In this document: piece by piece, positions 23,701-28,218 of the stretch | Layout: every line of letters begins with the position of its first letter | Numbering within the stretch: the first letter of the stretch is position 1 | Origin: a bacterium | Lineage (GTDB): Bacteria > Electryoneota > RPQS01 | Direction of reading: 5' to 3' | Assembly (NCBI GenBank): GCA_018814465.1 | Contig: JAHIZR010000176.1 | Coordinates: forward strand, 1 to 28,218 | DNA length: 28,218 nt | Position numbers and translations under genes: made by a program | Notes under the pieces: generated by a model | The model's database searches: none | Told to the model about the DNA's origin: nothing | What the model saw: only the letters and a program-made list of their open reading frames with translations

Positions 23701-23825
23701 TTAAGCACACCTTGGCCGGATGTGACCGGACTTAGATCACCTTTTTGCTCACAGCCATACCATAATGCTATGCTGAGCAATGCTCCGACCGGAAGCCAAA
23801 ATCCAATGGGTAAACGGCTACGCAT
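17793..23825 (-). CDS. Giant surface protein with about 19 tandem Ig-like (Big_1/invasin-type) domains
   Basis: 2010 residues from ATG 23825, chosen because AAGGAGA lies 7 nt upstream; an in-frame ATG at 23852 would overlap the previous gene. The N-terminus is a signal sequence with Cys25 after Trp-Tyr-Gly, a poor but possible lipobox. From about residue 47 to the end I count 19 domains of roughly 93-148 residues, each with the Big_1 pattern: ADG near the start, a 'GxPVxG' turn, a 'T(N/D)xxGxA' turn and a closing strand. Domains 7-14 form four two-domain super-repeats. There is no evident C-terminal barrel, LPXTG or YPNPFN anchor. Big_1 repeats are known from invasins and intimins, so an adhesin is likely. 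Its place in a pilus operon suggests co-regulated attachment. Confidence 0.9.
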   Translation of the reverse strand: MRSRLPIGFWLPVGALLSIALWYGCEQKGDLSPVTSGQGVLNFIDTVTVNPEVLSPQGVAVLDAYVVNENSEPTPGEDVRFMVNRGTFESGAVDTTITTDNYGRARTNYTAPPDTGNVNFSAELLSMADVYNLVIPVRSQGQTIGGLLSIDVADDTLFADNGASSTAVHARLRNEQNNPVSGATISFSSTAGLITSPAVTNDQGVATVSLSSTAFIGTAVVTATYNQTRDSISVVFIEPYPAGQVDVTSSLAQISAGLDSAVITAKVFAENGQPIQDNTLVLFSTNGGTLSNLTAQTVGGDAKTTLYAPNTTGTITVTATAGSVNGAVDVTVTPGPVAIIMVAAAEDTLVADNSSTTNVVATVSDIFGNPAIQGTTIGFSAIGGTITESASVDATGHAVAQFRAGLTVGPAAITATNTDVQGSTTIYLTPSTPWSVTLSITPQILSADGFSEAVLRAQVLDENTSPVSDGTEVLFSSQYGQITQITPVASHRSGHAGRLDEGFSAKTSKQVNYAGSVKGISSSYASRFALPTSSVLTVTTVNGYATATLISGTAATTDIITASAGDATDDAIATYVAGEASSIEVTPGMISLPADGVSSTTVTCRVVDAYGNPLGGGVSISVTSTLGTMTPAQGFTNTSGVFISNLRTGRQQGSCAIIASSSQASGYTEVSFTAPAANSVVVSAEDPYILADGISSTLVRAYIGDSHGLPVQGAEVEWEAGAGIGELVPQTLTTDSLGTATALFYSGASVTNESQTVTVTSGQYSDDLVIPMRGVTVEVAVNPQSLPADGESTAQVNATIRETSSGLAVIGGSVRFAANSGSVQQFATTNESGIATATYHAGTTPGVATITCTYGETLSDQTNIDLTNTIAEYLVVDIQDESILANGVATTLVTATVYNASNQTVPNVAVQFESIGSGSFNPLTVLTNEFGVAVSVFRSSALAEDEATLITVAIDGASVDETILQRGVNLAMNSNASQLPANGSSTATLTLRLQETSTFMGVPNASIAIGSNFGLINSSVATDSTGTARLTYTAGYEIGEAEIIARYGNLITDTVRIMQFAPAASVLDLTAEASSILGNGVATSELTTLITDQIGHPVSGVQVNWAIDGPGSLLSASSLTDEDGLATNLYRSPATNSDAACTITSSSASASDSVVIESRGIIIDISTTIQQLPANGVSSVSVQTQLRETTSMVGIPNAVINFGTSLGYIPASVATNESGIIVTTLTAGDVVGDAMVIARYGNLLSDTVSVNFYSPYPASAILEATSTSLRADGVSTTQITGYIYDELGVPLVNAPVVWTAENITWAPRQTTTNFAGATTITFTSVALNSDITAILTATAGTAESSIDIELRGVTLDVSATPQTVIADGGSPSRIDVHVYETTSQIAVNGVTVYFGTDRGTIANSALTNASGVASATLSASTQTGTATVTASFGSTLTAQTTVTFAESTPTTLSLTASPTILLADNASYSTLTAVLTDQNGNPVPNGTQVRYSIPPQSGSLENLRTTENGVALNTLTSSSTPDTVQIVVWAEEIQTVRDSVTIIYTVGPPAVVTLSAASDSLRADGIETDSIYATVTDAVGHALPNVEVQFATTIGNITSSKTTNANGVAAVPFSSSQTGTAQITATAGNASGNYTLYLIPGEPNSILLSYFPSSVGVRGSGRNETLLVTALVLDANNNPVIDGTEVFFNINNSPGGGDFLSSTDAIPTINGEATVSYNSGTISGTARIRAICEGISAVSTEILIHAGPPYIEDVSSGCLTSHMSLGASPCNMFGMNIVGDSVRITALVGDRYNNPVTPGTAVYFTTSGGVITTSTGYTDSSGFASVTLYSGNPLPTISRWLNTLTDPNLGTTILCSGVPDQDGMAKVMARSAGVDATGDSVHVWATTNVIFDYSQPLLFIRDVSVDGDPNERELFIGENALIRLALYDWNFWPMVTGTAITFSASSGNVYPNQIIVPCPGDTSFTVSFFNSLSLSDDDAATPVLINVEATYGSAYAFTETFTLRASLPPE
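19485..21800 (-). repeat. Four tandem two-domain super-repeats inside the giant Ig protein
   Basis: Units 21222-21800, 20640-21221, 20061-20639 and 19485-20060 encode 193, 194, 193 and 192 residues. In each, the first Ig domain ends in an Arg-Gly and the second has a distinctive (R/Q/Y)ET(S/T) motif about 28 residues in, then in three of the four units a Tyr-Gly near its end (Phe-Gly in the last). The copies are diverged in sequence but nearly constant in length. Confidence 0.8.
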
Positions 23826-23832
23826 ACCGTTC

Positions 23833-23839
23833 TCTCCTT
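23833..23839 (-). promoter_or_regulatory. Ribosome-binding site fixing the start of the giant Ig protein
   Basis: AAGGAGA on the minus strand, 7 nt before ATG 23825, in the 17-bp gap after the sigma-54 activator gene. Confidence 0.8.
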
Positions 23840-23842
23840 GAT

Positions 23843-24823
23843 CTATCCACAATTATATTCTTTCAGCTTGTATAATAACGAGCGATGCGAAATCTCTAAC
23901 AGTCTCGCCGCCCGCGTTCGATTGTTCTGCGTCTCGCGCAAAGCGCGCCGAATCAGCTCCTTCTCGACCTCCGGTATCAGCTCCGCCAGCGTCTGCTTGA
24001 TGCTGACTCGCTCATCCGGAATGTCCAGACTGAAACTGCTCTCATTTTCCAGTTCCTGCTCATCGGGCAGGCTTACCTGAATGTACTCTGAATCTGCCAA
24101 AACGACCGCTCGCTCTATTTTGTTCTGCAGTTCTCTGACATTTCCCGGCCAGTGGTAGTCCTGAAGCTTGGCCAGCATCTCATCCGAAATCTTCAGCGGC
24201 TCTCGATCCCGGCAAAAGATCCGAATGAACAGCCTTGCCAATCCGGGAATATCGTCTTTTCTTTCTCGCAGCGGCGGCACATGAATCGGAAATATATTCA
24301 AGCGATAGAATAAATCTTCCCGAAACCGGCCCGCTGCCACTTCCTTCTCCATCGCTCTTGACGAAGTCGCGATCACCCGCACTTCCGTATGACGCTCCTC
24401 GACCTCCCCTAACCTTCTGAATTTCCCCGCCTGTAATACCCGCAGCAGCTTCGCCTGCAGCATCAGCGGAAACTCGCTGATCTCATCCAACAGCAGCGTT
24501 CCGTCGTGCGCTTCCTCGAAGATCCCCGGCTTCGTCTTGCTCGCTCCGCTGAACGCGCCTTTTGTATGACCGAACAGCTCCGACTCCAGCAAAGTCTCCG
24601 GCACTGCCGCACAGTTCAGCGTTACCATCCGCTCGTTGCGGACGTCGCTGTTCAAATGAATCAGCCTCGCAACCTGCTCCTTGCCCGTCCCCGATTCACC
24701 GGTTATTAAGACCGTGCTTCTGTGCGGTGCGATCCTGAGTATCTGAGTGATGACGCGCTGCATGACCGCTGACTCCCCGATAAAATTCCCAAGCCGCGGC
24801 TCGGCAACGAACTTCGCCTTCAT
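23843..24823 (-). CDS. Stand-alone sigma-54-dependent transcription activator (AAA+ plus Fis-type HTH, no receiver)
   Basis: 326 residues from ATG 24823. The same frame is open to 24985, but a -24/-12 promoter lies inside that extension, so the true start must be downstream of it; GTG 24883 is an alternative. The AAA+ domain carries Walker A GESGTGKE (42-49), Walker B GTLLLDE (108-114) and a sigma-54-contacting loop reading GAFSGA (89-94) instead of GAFTGA. A Fis-type HTH occupies about 289-324 (RTRAARLLEISHRSLLYKL). There is no N-terminal receiver or GAF domain, as in PspF-like activators, so it may be constitutively active or controlled by a partner. It is the first gene of the long pilus operon and may autoregulate it. 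Confidence 0.88.
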   Translation of the reverse strand: MKAKFVAEPRLGNFIGESAVMQRVITQILRIAPHRSTVLITGESGTGKEQVARLIHLNSDVRNERMVTLNCAAVPETLLESELFGHTKGAFSGASKTKPGIFEEAHDGTLLLDEISEFPLMLQAKLLRVLQAGKFRRLGEVEERHTEVRVIATSSRAMEKEVAAGRFREDLFYRLNIFPIHVPPLRERKDDIPGLARLFIRIFCRDREPLKISDEMLAKLQDYHWPGNVRELQNKIERAVVLADSEYIQVSLPDEQELENESSFSLDIPDERVSIKQTLAELIPEVEKELIRRALRETQNNRTRAARLLEISHRSLLYKLKEYNCG

Positions 24824-24923
24824 CACTTCTTCATATGCCTTGACGTCTGCGTTAATAGGTGCCCTCTCAAACTTAAATAGCACTTTCAGTTCCGGCTCGG
24901 AGGTCCGACCCTCGCACTTATTT

Positions 24924-24938
24924 GCAAGGTGTATGCCA
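24924..24938 (-). promoter_or_regulatory. Sigma-54 (-24/-12) promoter of the long pilus operon
   Basis: TGGCATACACCTTGC on the minus strand. GG and GC are exactly 10 nt apart, matching the consensus TGGCAC-N5-TTGC with one mismatch. The predicted transcript start is near 24912, about 90 bp before the activator's ATG. It lies inside the open frame upstream of that gene. Confidence 0.82.
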
Positions 24939-25067
24939 TGCCGCTTTGTATTTTCTTGTCTTAAGCCCCGCAACAACTTGCACATTCATAGCACTCGAAC
25001 ATCCCCCGCTTTGCGCACTCTTTTGCGAGGGTGCCCGGAGCTTGTTGCCTTGCCCGGCTGCGCCCTG

Positions 25068-25085
25068 CTTTAAGAAAACTTAAAG
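25068..25085. other. A:T-rich hairpin following the pilin terminator
   Basis: CTTTAAG (25068-25074), AAAA, CTTAAAG (25079-25085): a perfect 7-bp inverted repeat abutting the GC-rich terminator stem. It may reinforce termination or protect the 3' end of the pilin mRNA. The rest of the region up to the next promoter is GC-rich without a recognisable gene. Confidence 0.5.
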
Positions 25086-25108
25086 CCCCCGGACTTCGTC
25101 CGAGGGCT
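25084..25108 (-). terminator. Rho-independent terminator after the pilin gene
   Basis: An 11-bp stem (AGCCCTCGGAC / GTCCGGGGGCT with one G:T pair) around a GAA loop on the minus strand, followed by TTTAAGTTTTC. It is 46 bp past the pilin stop and makes the pilin gene monocistronic. Confidence 0.85.
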
Positions 25109-25154
25109 CTAATGCTTTCTTTGATGAATCGTGCTTCAGTAAGCTTCCCGTTGC

Positions 25155-25574
25155 TTACTGGATAACCACACCTTCTGGTGTTGCCTCCAGCACCGTCCCG
25201 GCATTGTCATGCGCCGTCACCTCAATAGTATAGGTCGTCGGAGTGCTGGCACCGTCATAGGTGTACGTAAATGCCGCAAAGTTGTCGCCGGTGGGCAGTG
25301 ACATATACGGATTGCCCTGCGGATCTACCAGTGTCGTCACGGCTGTCGCCAGTGTTAAGGCCGCCGGATAGTCGGCATTGTCGATTTCGAACATTCCAAG
25401 AGCCTGACGGAACAGGTCAACATCGGCCCGAGCCGCTCCGACACGAGCACGATCCTGGGCGCCCATGAACCGCGGTACCGCTACTGCCGCCAGAATACCG
25501 ATGATCACGATCACGACCAACAACTCGATCAGGGTGAAACCCTTGCTGTTCATTTTTCTGCGAATAGACTTCAT
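25155..25574 (-). CDS. pilA: Type IV pilin, probable major subunit (GspG/PilA-like)
   Basis: 139 residues. A 12-residue leader (two Arg-Lys-rich turns, ending Lys-Gly) precedes FTLIELLVVIVIIGILAAVAVP, the classic N-methylated pilin helix with Glu at mature +5. The helix continues as 'RVGAARADVDLFRQALGMFEIDNADYP', close to short GspG-like pilins, followed by a small beta-domain (FAAFTYTYDG, TYTIEVTAHD). GAGGAAG sits just before the ATG. It has its own sigma-54 promoter about 72 bp upstream and a terminator, and lies directly after a pilR-like gene, the known arrangement for PilR-controlled pilA. These points suggest it is the major fibre subunit. A pseudopilin of a secretion system is less likely given the neighbours. 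No Cys pair is present. Confidence 0.87.
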   Translation of the reverse strand: MKSIRRKMNSKGFTLIELLVVIVIIGILAAVAVPRFMGAQDRARVGAARADVDLFRQALGMFEIDNADYPAALTLATAVTTLVDPQGNPYMSLPTGDNFAAFTYTYDGASTPTTYTIEVTAHDNAGTVLEATPEGVVIQ

Positions 25575-25645
25575 TTTACTTCCTCACACACGTTTAACGG
25601 AGAATGTTAACAGTTATTTTCGTTTTCACTCGATGATGTATTTTC

Positions 25646-25660
25646 GCAAGCGATATGCCA
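25646..25660 (-). promoter_or_regulatory. Sigma-54 (-24/-12) promoter of the pilin gene
   Basis: TGGCATATCGCTTGC on the minus strand, with GG and GC 10 nt apart and only one deviation from TGGCAC-N5-TTGC. The predicted transcript start is near 25634, giving a roughly 60-nt leader. Sigma-54/PilR control of pilA is established in Pseudomonas and Geobacter. Confidence 0.87.
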
Positions 25661-25714
25661 CACTGAAAAAGATTCGCAACTCAATAAAGAACAACGGCTG
25701 AATCTGCATCCACT

Positions 25715-25748
25715 CGCTGTTGAACCGCCTGCAATCCTCAACACAGCG
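25715..25748. promoter_or_regulatory. Imperfect dyad upstream of the pilin promoter (possible activator site)
   Basis: CGCTGTTGA (25715-25723) and TCAACACAGCG (25738-25748) are inverted copies apart from a 2-nt bulge. The centre is about 100 bp upstream of the predicted transcript start, the usual distance for sigma-54 enhancer sites. Confidence 0.4.
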
Positions 25749-25803
25749 TTGCGTTTCGCATTCCATGTTTGCATCCCGCCACGTCGGCGAGACTGTTTCC
25801 TCC

Positions 25804-27171
25804 TTATCTGGGAGGCGTTATCCCGTAACGAAGCAGCTTCCGGTAGATTGTCGAGGGATCGATCCCCAGAATCTCCGATGCCCTTCTTTTCTGCCAACCC
25901 GTCTCTTCCAGCACATGCACCATATAGTTCTTCTCGACTTCTTCAAGTGACTGCATCGCCGCTCCGCTGGGCATCTGGAAGCTCTCAGTCTGAAGTCCGG
26001 TCAGCTTGGCGGGAAGACTTACAGGCTCTATAGTATCCGCATCGGTCAGAATAACGATCCGTTCTATCGTATTCTCCAACTCCCGTACGTTCCCGGGCCA
26101 CTCATAAGCGAGAAAAACCCGCTGAGTCTCACTGCTTAAGGATTTCGGCGCCAACTGATTGCGCTTGCAGGCCCGCCTCAAAAAATACTCCGACAACTCC
26201 AGAATATCATCCGGACGCTCGCGCAGCGGCTTGATATGAATCGGAATCACCGACAACCTATAATATAGATCCGGCCGGAAATCTCCCGACTTCTGCTTCC
26301 GCTCTAAATCAGCATTGGTCGCCGCAATCACTCGAACATCAATTGATACCGGCTTGGTCGCGCCGATCGGCAGCACTTCGCGCTCCTGCAGCGCGCGTAG
26401 CAGCTTCACCTGCAAAGCCGGCGACATATCTCCAATCTCGTCCAAAAACAGCGTCCCGCCGCTGGCTACCTTGAAAAGACCTTCCTTATCCCGAATCGCT
26501 CCTGTAAAACTGCCCCGGCGATGACCGAACAGCTCACTCTCCAATAAGGTATCCGGCAAGGCCGCGCAGTTAACCGTCACAAAATCACTGTCCGCGCGGG
26601 TCGAACATTCATGAATGTACTGAGCCACGAGCTCCTTCCCGGTCCCCGAGTCGCCCGTAATGAGAATCGTCGAATCCGAAGGAGCCACTCGCCGTACCAG
26701 TTCAAGCATCACTCTGGTCTCCTCGGAATTGCCCATAATCTTCAGCTCCGCCGCGCCTTCGGCCTTTAACTTAGCCTTTAACCTGCGATTCTCAGACTTG
26801 AGGGCGATCCCTTCCAGCGCCTTCTGCACAACCACGCGAATCTCTTCCACCTGCAGCGGCTTCGTCACGTAATCCGCGGCTCCCATTCTCAGCGCTTCCA
26901 CTGCCGATTCCAGCGATGCATATGCCGTCATAACGATGACTTCCAGCATCGGAAACCGCGCCTTGCACTCAGCCACCAGCTCCAATCCGCCGATCTCCGG
27001 CATCCGCAAGTCGGTAATCATCAGACGAAACGTATCCTCTTCGAGCGCTTCCAACGCCTCCTTTGCCGAGGTTACCGACCGCGTCTCGTAGCCGTCTTCG
27101 CTTAACAGCAAAGTCAGAAACTCGCAAAGATTCGCTTCGTCGTCTACTATTAGTATCTTGTCTTTTCGCAT
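25804..27171 (-). CDS. pilR: PilR-like sigma-54-dependent response regulator
   Basis: 455 residues from ATG 27171 (MRKDKILIVDDE), the usual start of a receiver domain; a GTG at 27201 directly after the pilC stop lacks a ribosome site. The receiver domain (1-120) keeps the Asp pair, phospho-acceptor Asp54 (ITDLRMP) and Lys104. The AAA+ domain has Walker A GDSGTGKE (173-180), GSFTGA (220-225) contacting sigma-54 and Walker B TLFLDE (240-245). A Fis-type HTH ends the protein (WQKRRASEILGIDPSTIYRKL). It follows pilC closely and precedes the sigma-54-driven pilin gene, which strongly suggests PilR. Its kinase PilS is not visible here; the PAS protein at 7518-8681 lacks a phospho-accepting His and a membrane anchor. 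Confidence 0.93.
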   Translation of the reverse strand: MRKDKILIVDDEANLCEFLTLLLSEDGYETRSVTSAKEALEALEEDTFRLMITDLRMPEIGGLELVAECKARFPMLEVIVMTAYASLESAVEALRMGAADYVTKPLQVEEIRVVVQKALEGIALKSENRRLKAKLKAEGAAELKIMGNSEETRVMLELVRRVAPSDSTILITGDSGTGKELVAQYIHECSTRADSDFVTVNCAALPDTLLESELFGHRRGSFTGAIRDKEGLFKVASGGTLFLDEIGDMSPALQVKLLRALQEREVLPIGATKPVSIDVRVIAATNADLERKQKSGDFRPDLYYRLSVIPIHIKPLRERPDDILELSEYFLRRACKRNQLAPKSLSSETQRVFLAYEWPGNVRELENTIERIVILTDADTIEPVSLPAKLTGLQTESFQMPSGAAMQSLEEVEKNYMVHVLEETGWQKRRASEILGIDPSTIYRKLLRYGITPPR

Positions 27172-27202
27172 AGCACTATTTATAATGGTTTCGCTTTCCA
27201 CA

Positions 27203-28218
27203 CTATTTTATCGCGCCGATCATATCGAACATCGGCAGGTACATCGACACCAGCAAGCCACCGATGACGCCGCCCATCAAGACGATCACCACCGGCTCAA
27301 TCAGCGATGTCATCGCCTCGACGGCCGCATCCACTTCCTCATCATAAAAGTCCGCAATCTTTTCCAGCATCTCAGCCAACCGCCCGGTCTGCTCGCCGAC
27401 TGCGATCAATTGACAAACCATCGCCGGAAAGACTCCGGTGTCCATCAATGGCTTGGTAATGTTGCTCCCTTCCGTCACGCTCTTTCGCACCTTGTCAATC
27501 CCGTTTCGAATGACAACGTTCCCGGCTGTCTTCGCCGTAATCTCCAATCCATGAAGAATCGAAACCCCTGATGAAATCAGCACGCCTAAGGTTCGCGTGA
27601 ACCGCGCCACCGCCGTCTTGCGAATCACATTGCCGATCACCGGTGCCTTCAACAAGGCCTTGTCAACGACCGCCCGGCCGTTCTCCGTCTTATACCACTT
27701 TCGAAAAACAAAGAATGCCACAATCATCGCCGCCATCCCGGGCACCAGCGTCGCCTGTACAAATTCCGACAGCTTCATCACGAACTGAGTCGGCTTCGGA
27801 AGTTCCGCCCCAAGATCCGCGAACATCTTCGCGAACACCGGAATAACCTTCACCAGCATGAAGATCGTCGCGCCCACCGCTACCGCTGCGATCACTGCCG
27901 GGTAGATCATCGCGCCCTTGACCTTTCGCGCGAGCGCGTGCGCCTTCTCAAGGTAGATCGCCAACCGGTTGAACACCATCGCCAGCGCGCCGCCCGTTTC
28001 GCCCGCCTCGACCATATGCACGAAAAGATTATCGAATACATTCTTATGCCGCGACATCGCCTCGGAGATCGTCGAACCACCGGAAACCGAATTGTGCACC
28101 TCAGCGATCGTCCTGCGAAAACTCTTGTTCTGCATCTGATCCACAAGAATCTGCAGACACTGATCGATCGGCAAACCCGCGTTAATCATCGTGCCGAACA
28201 GCCGGGCAAAGATCTTCA
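27203..28218 (-). CDS. pilC: PilC-type inner-membrane platform protein, 5' end cut by window edge
   Basis: The open frame continues through the right edge, so the N-terminus is missing; the visible 338 codons start in the conserved 'FARLFGTMINAGLPIDQCL' stretch. T2SSF (GspF/PilC) domains are recognisable: 'MVEAGETGGALAMVFNRLA' in the first and 'LIAVGEQTGRLAEMLEKIADFYDEEVDAAVEAMTSLIEPVVI' in the second. Three hydrophobic segments match the family's membrane helices (AMIYPAVIAAVAVGATIFML, AAMIVAFFVF, and the final PVVIVLMGGVIGGLLVSMYLP). PilC sits under the fibre and couples the PilB/PilT motors to pilin insertion. The stop at 27203 is followed almost directly by pilR. pilB probably lies just outside the window. 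Confidence 0.96.
   Translation of the reverse strand, partial: KIFARLFGTMINAGLPIDQCLQILVDQMQNKSFRRTIAEVHNSVSGGSTISEAMSRHKNVFDNLFVHMVEAGETGGALAMVFNRLAIYLEKAHALARKVKGAMIYPAVIAAVAVGATIFMLVKVIPVFAKMFADLGAELPKPTQFVMKLSEFVQATLVPGMAAMIVAFFVFRKWYKTENGRAVVDKALLKAPVIGNVIRKTAVARFTRTLGVLISSGVSILHGLEITAKTAGNVVIRNGIDKVRKSVTEGSNITKPLMDTGVFPAMVCQLIAVGEQTGRLAEMLEKIADFYDEEVDAAVEAMTSLIEPVVIVLMGGVIGGLLVSMYLPMFDMIGAIK

Noticed and set aside
17793..23825. Possible frameshift or fusion of several genes in the 6-kb Ig-repeat frame
   Set aside because: The frame is continuous, the domain phase is constant throughout, and no internal ribosome site with a start and signal peptide was found.
24824..24985. N-terminal extension of the sigma-54 activator to 24985
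   Set aside because: It contains a well-formed -24/-12 promoter and has no recognisable domain; translation from there could not occur on a transcript started at that promoter.
25155..25574. Type II secretion major pseudopilin (GspG)
   Set aside because: The mature sequence is GspG-like, but the neighbours (pilC, pilR, pilT, pilMNOPQ) and the sigma-54 promoter favour a type IV pilus pilin.
27172..27201. GTG start 10 codons upstream for the pilR-like gene
   Set aside because: No ribosome site precedes it, and receiver domains normally begin right at the ATG-encoded MRKDKILIVDDE.

Overview
All recognisable genes in this window lie on the minus strand, so the biology reads from high to low coordinates. 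The window is a type IV pilus (T4P) locus of a Gram-negative bacterium: it encodes an outer-membrane secretin, PilM/N/O/P-like alignment proteins, several lipoprotein or signal-peptide proteins, and a secreted protease ending in a 'YPNPFN' tail. That tail, together with tandem Big_1-type Ig repeats and mid-range GC, suggests a lineage of the FCB superphylum or a nearby candidate phylum (Zixibacteria, Cloacimonadota, Electryoneota or KSB1-like). This placement is inference.

Layout from right to left: (1) 28218-25804 holds a truncated pilC (inner-membrane platform) and a pilR-like sigma-54 response regulator. (2) 25660-25084 is a monocistronic pilin gene with a clear -24/-12 sigma-54 promoter, a possible upstream activator dyad and a hairpin terminator. 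(3) 24938 to about 2697 looks like one ~22 kb operon that starts at a second sigma-54 promoter and ends at a strong hairpin terminator. In order it encodes a stand-alone sigma-54 activator, a ~2010-residue Ig-repeat surface protein, a probable outer-membrane beta-barrel, three minor-pilin-like proteins (PilV-, PilW- and PilX-like), a TPR protein, a PilT-type ATPase, a four-gene regulatory cassette, a fused PilM-PilN protein, a small lipoprotein, PilO, PilP and a short PilQ secretin. (4) 2541-1 is the 5' part of a secreted subtilisin-like protease, transcribed separately and running off the left edge.

The most unusual part is the cassette at 7518-11698, between pilT and pilMN. It encodes a PATAN/DUF4388 plus roadblock-like protein; a three-part fusion of a PilB/MshE-type N-terminal domain, a DnaA/Hda-like AAA+ domain and a CBM20-type starch-binding-like domain; a stand-alone CheY-like receiver; and a PAS histidine-kinase homologue whose phospho-accepting His is replaced by Phe. 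I infer an undescribed cytoplasmic control module for the pilus, possibly linking nucleotide or storage-glucan status to pilus assembly or retraction.

Working model: PilR (and perhaps the second activator) drives sigma-54 transcription of the pilin and of the big operon. PilC, a PilB presumed outside the window, and PilT power extension and retraction. PilMN-O-P-Q form the trans-envelope complex, the minor pilins prime or tip the fibre, and the Ig-repeat protein may act as a co-expressed adhesin. No tRNA, rRNA, CRISPR array, insertion sequence or phage gene was seen, and no gene-free stretch exceeds 300 bases.
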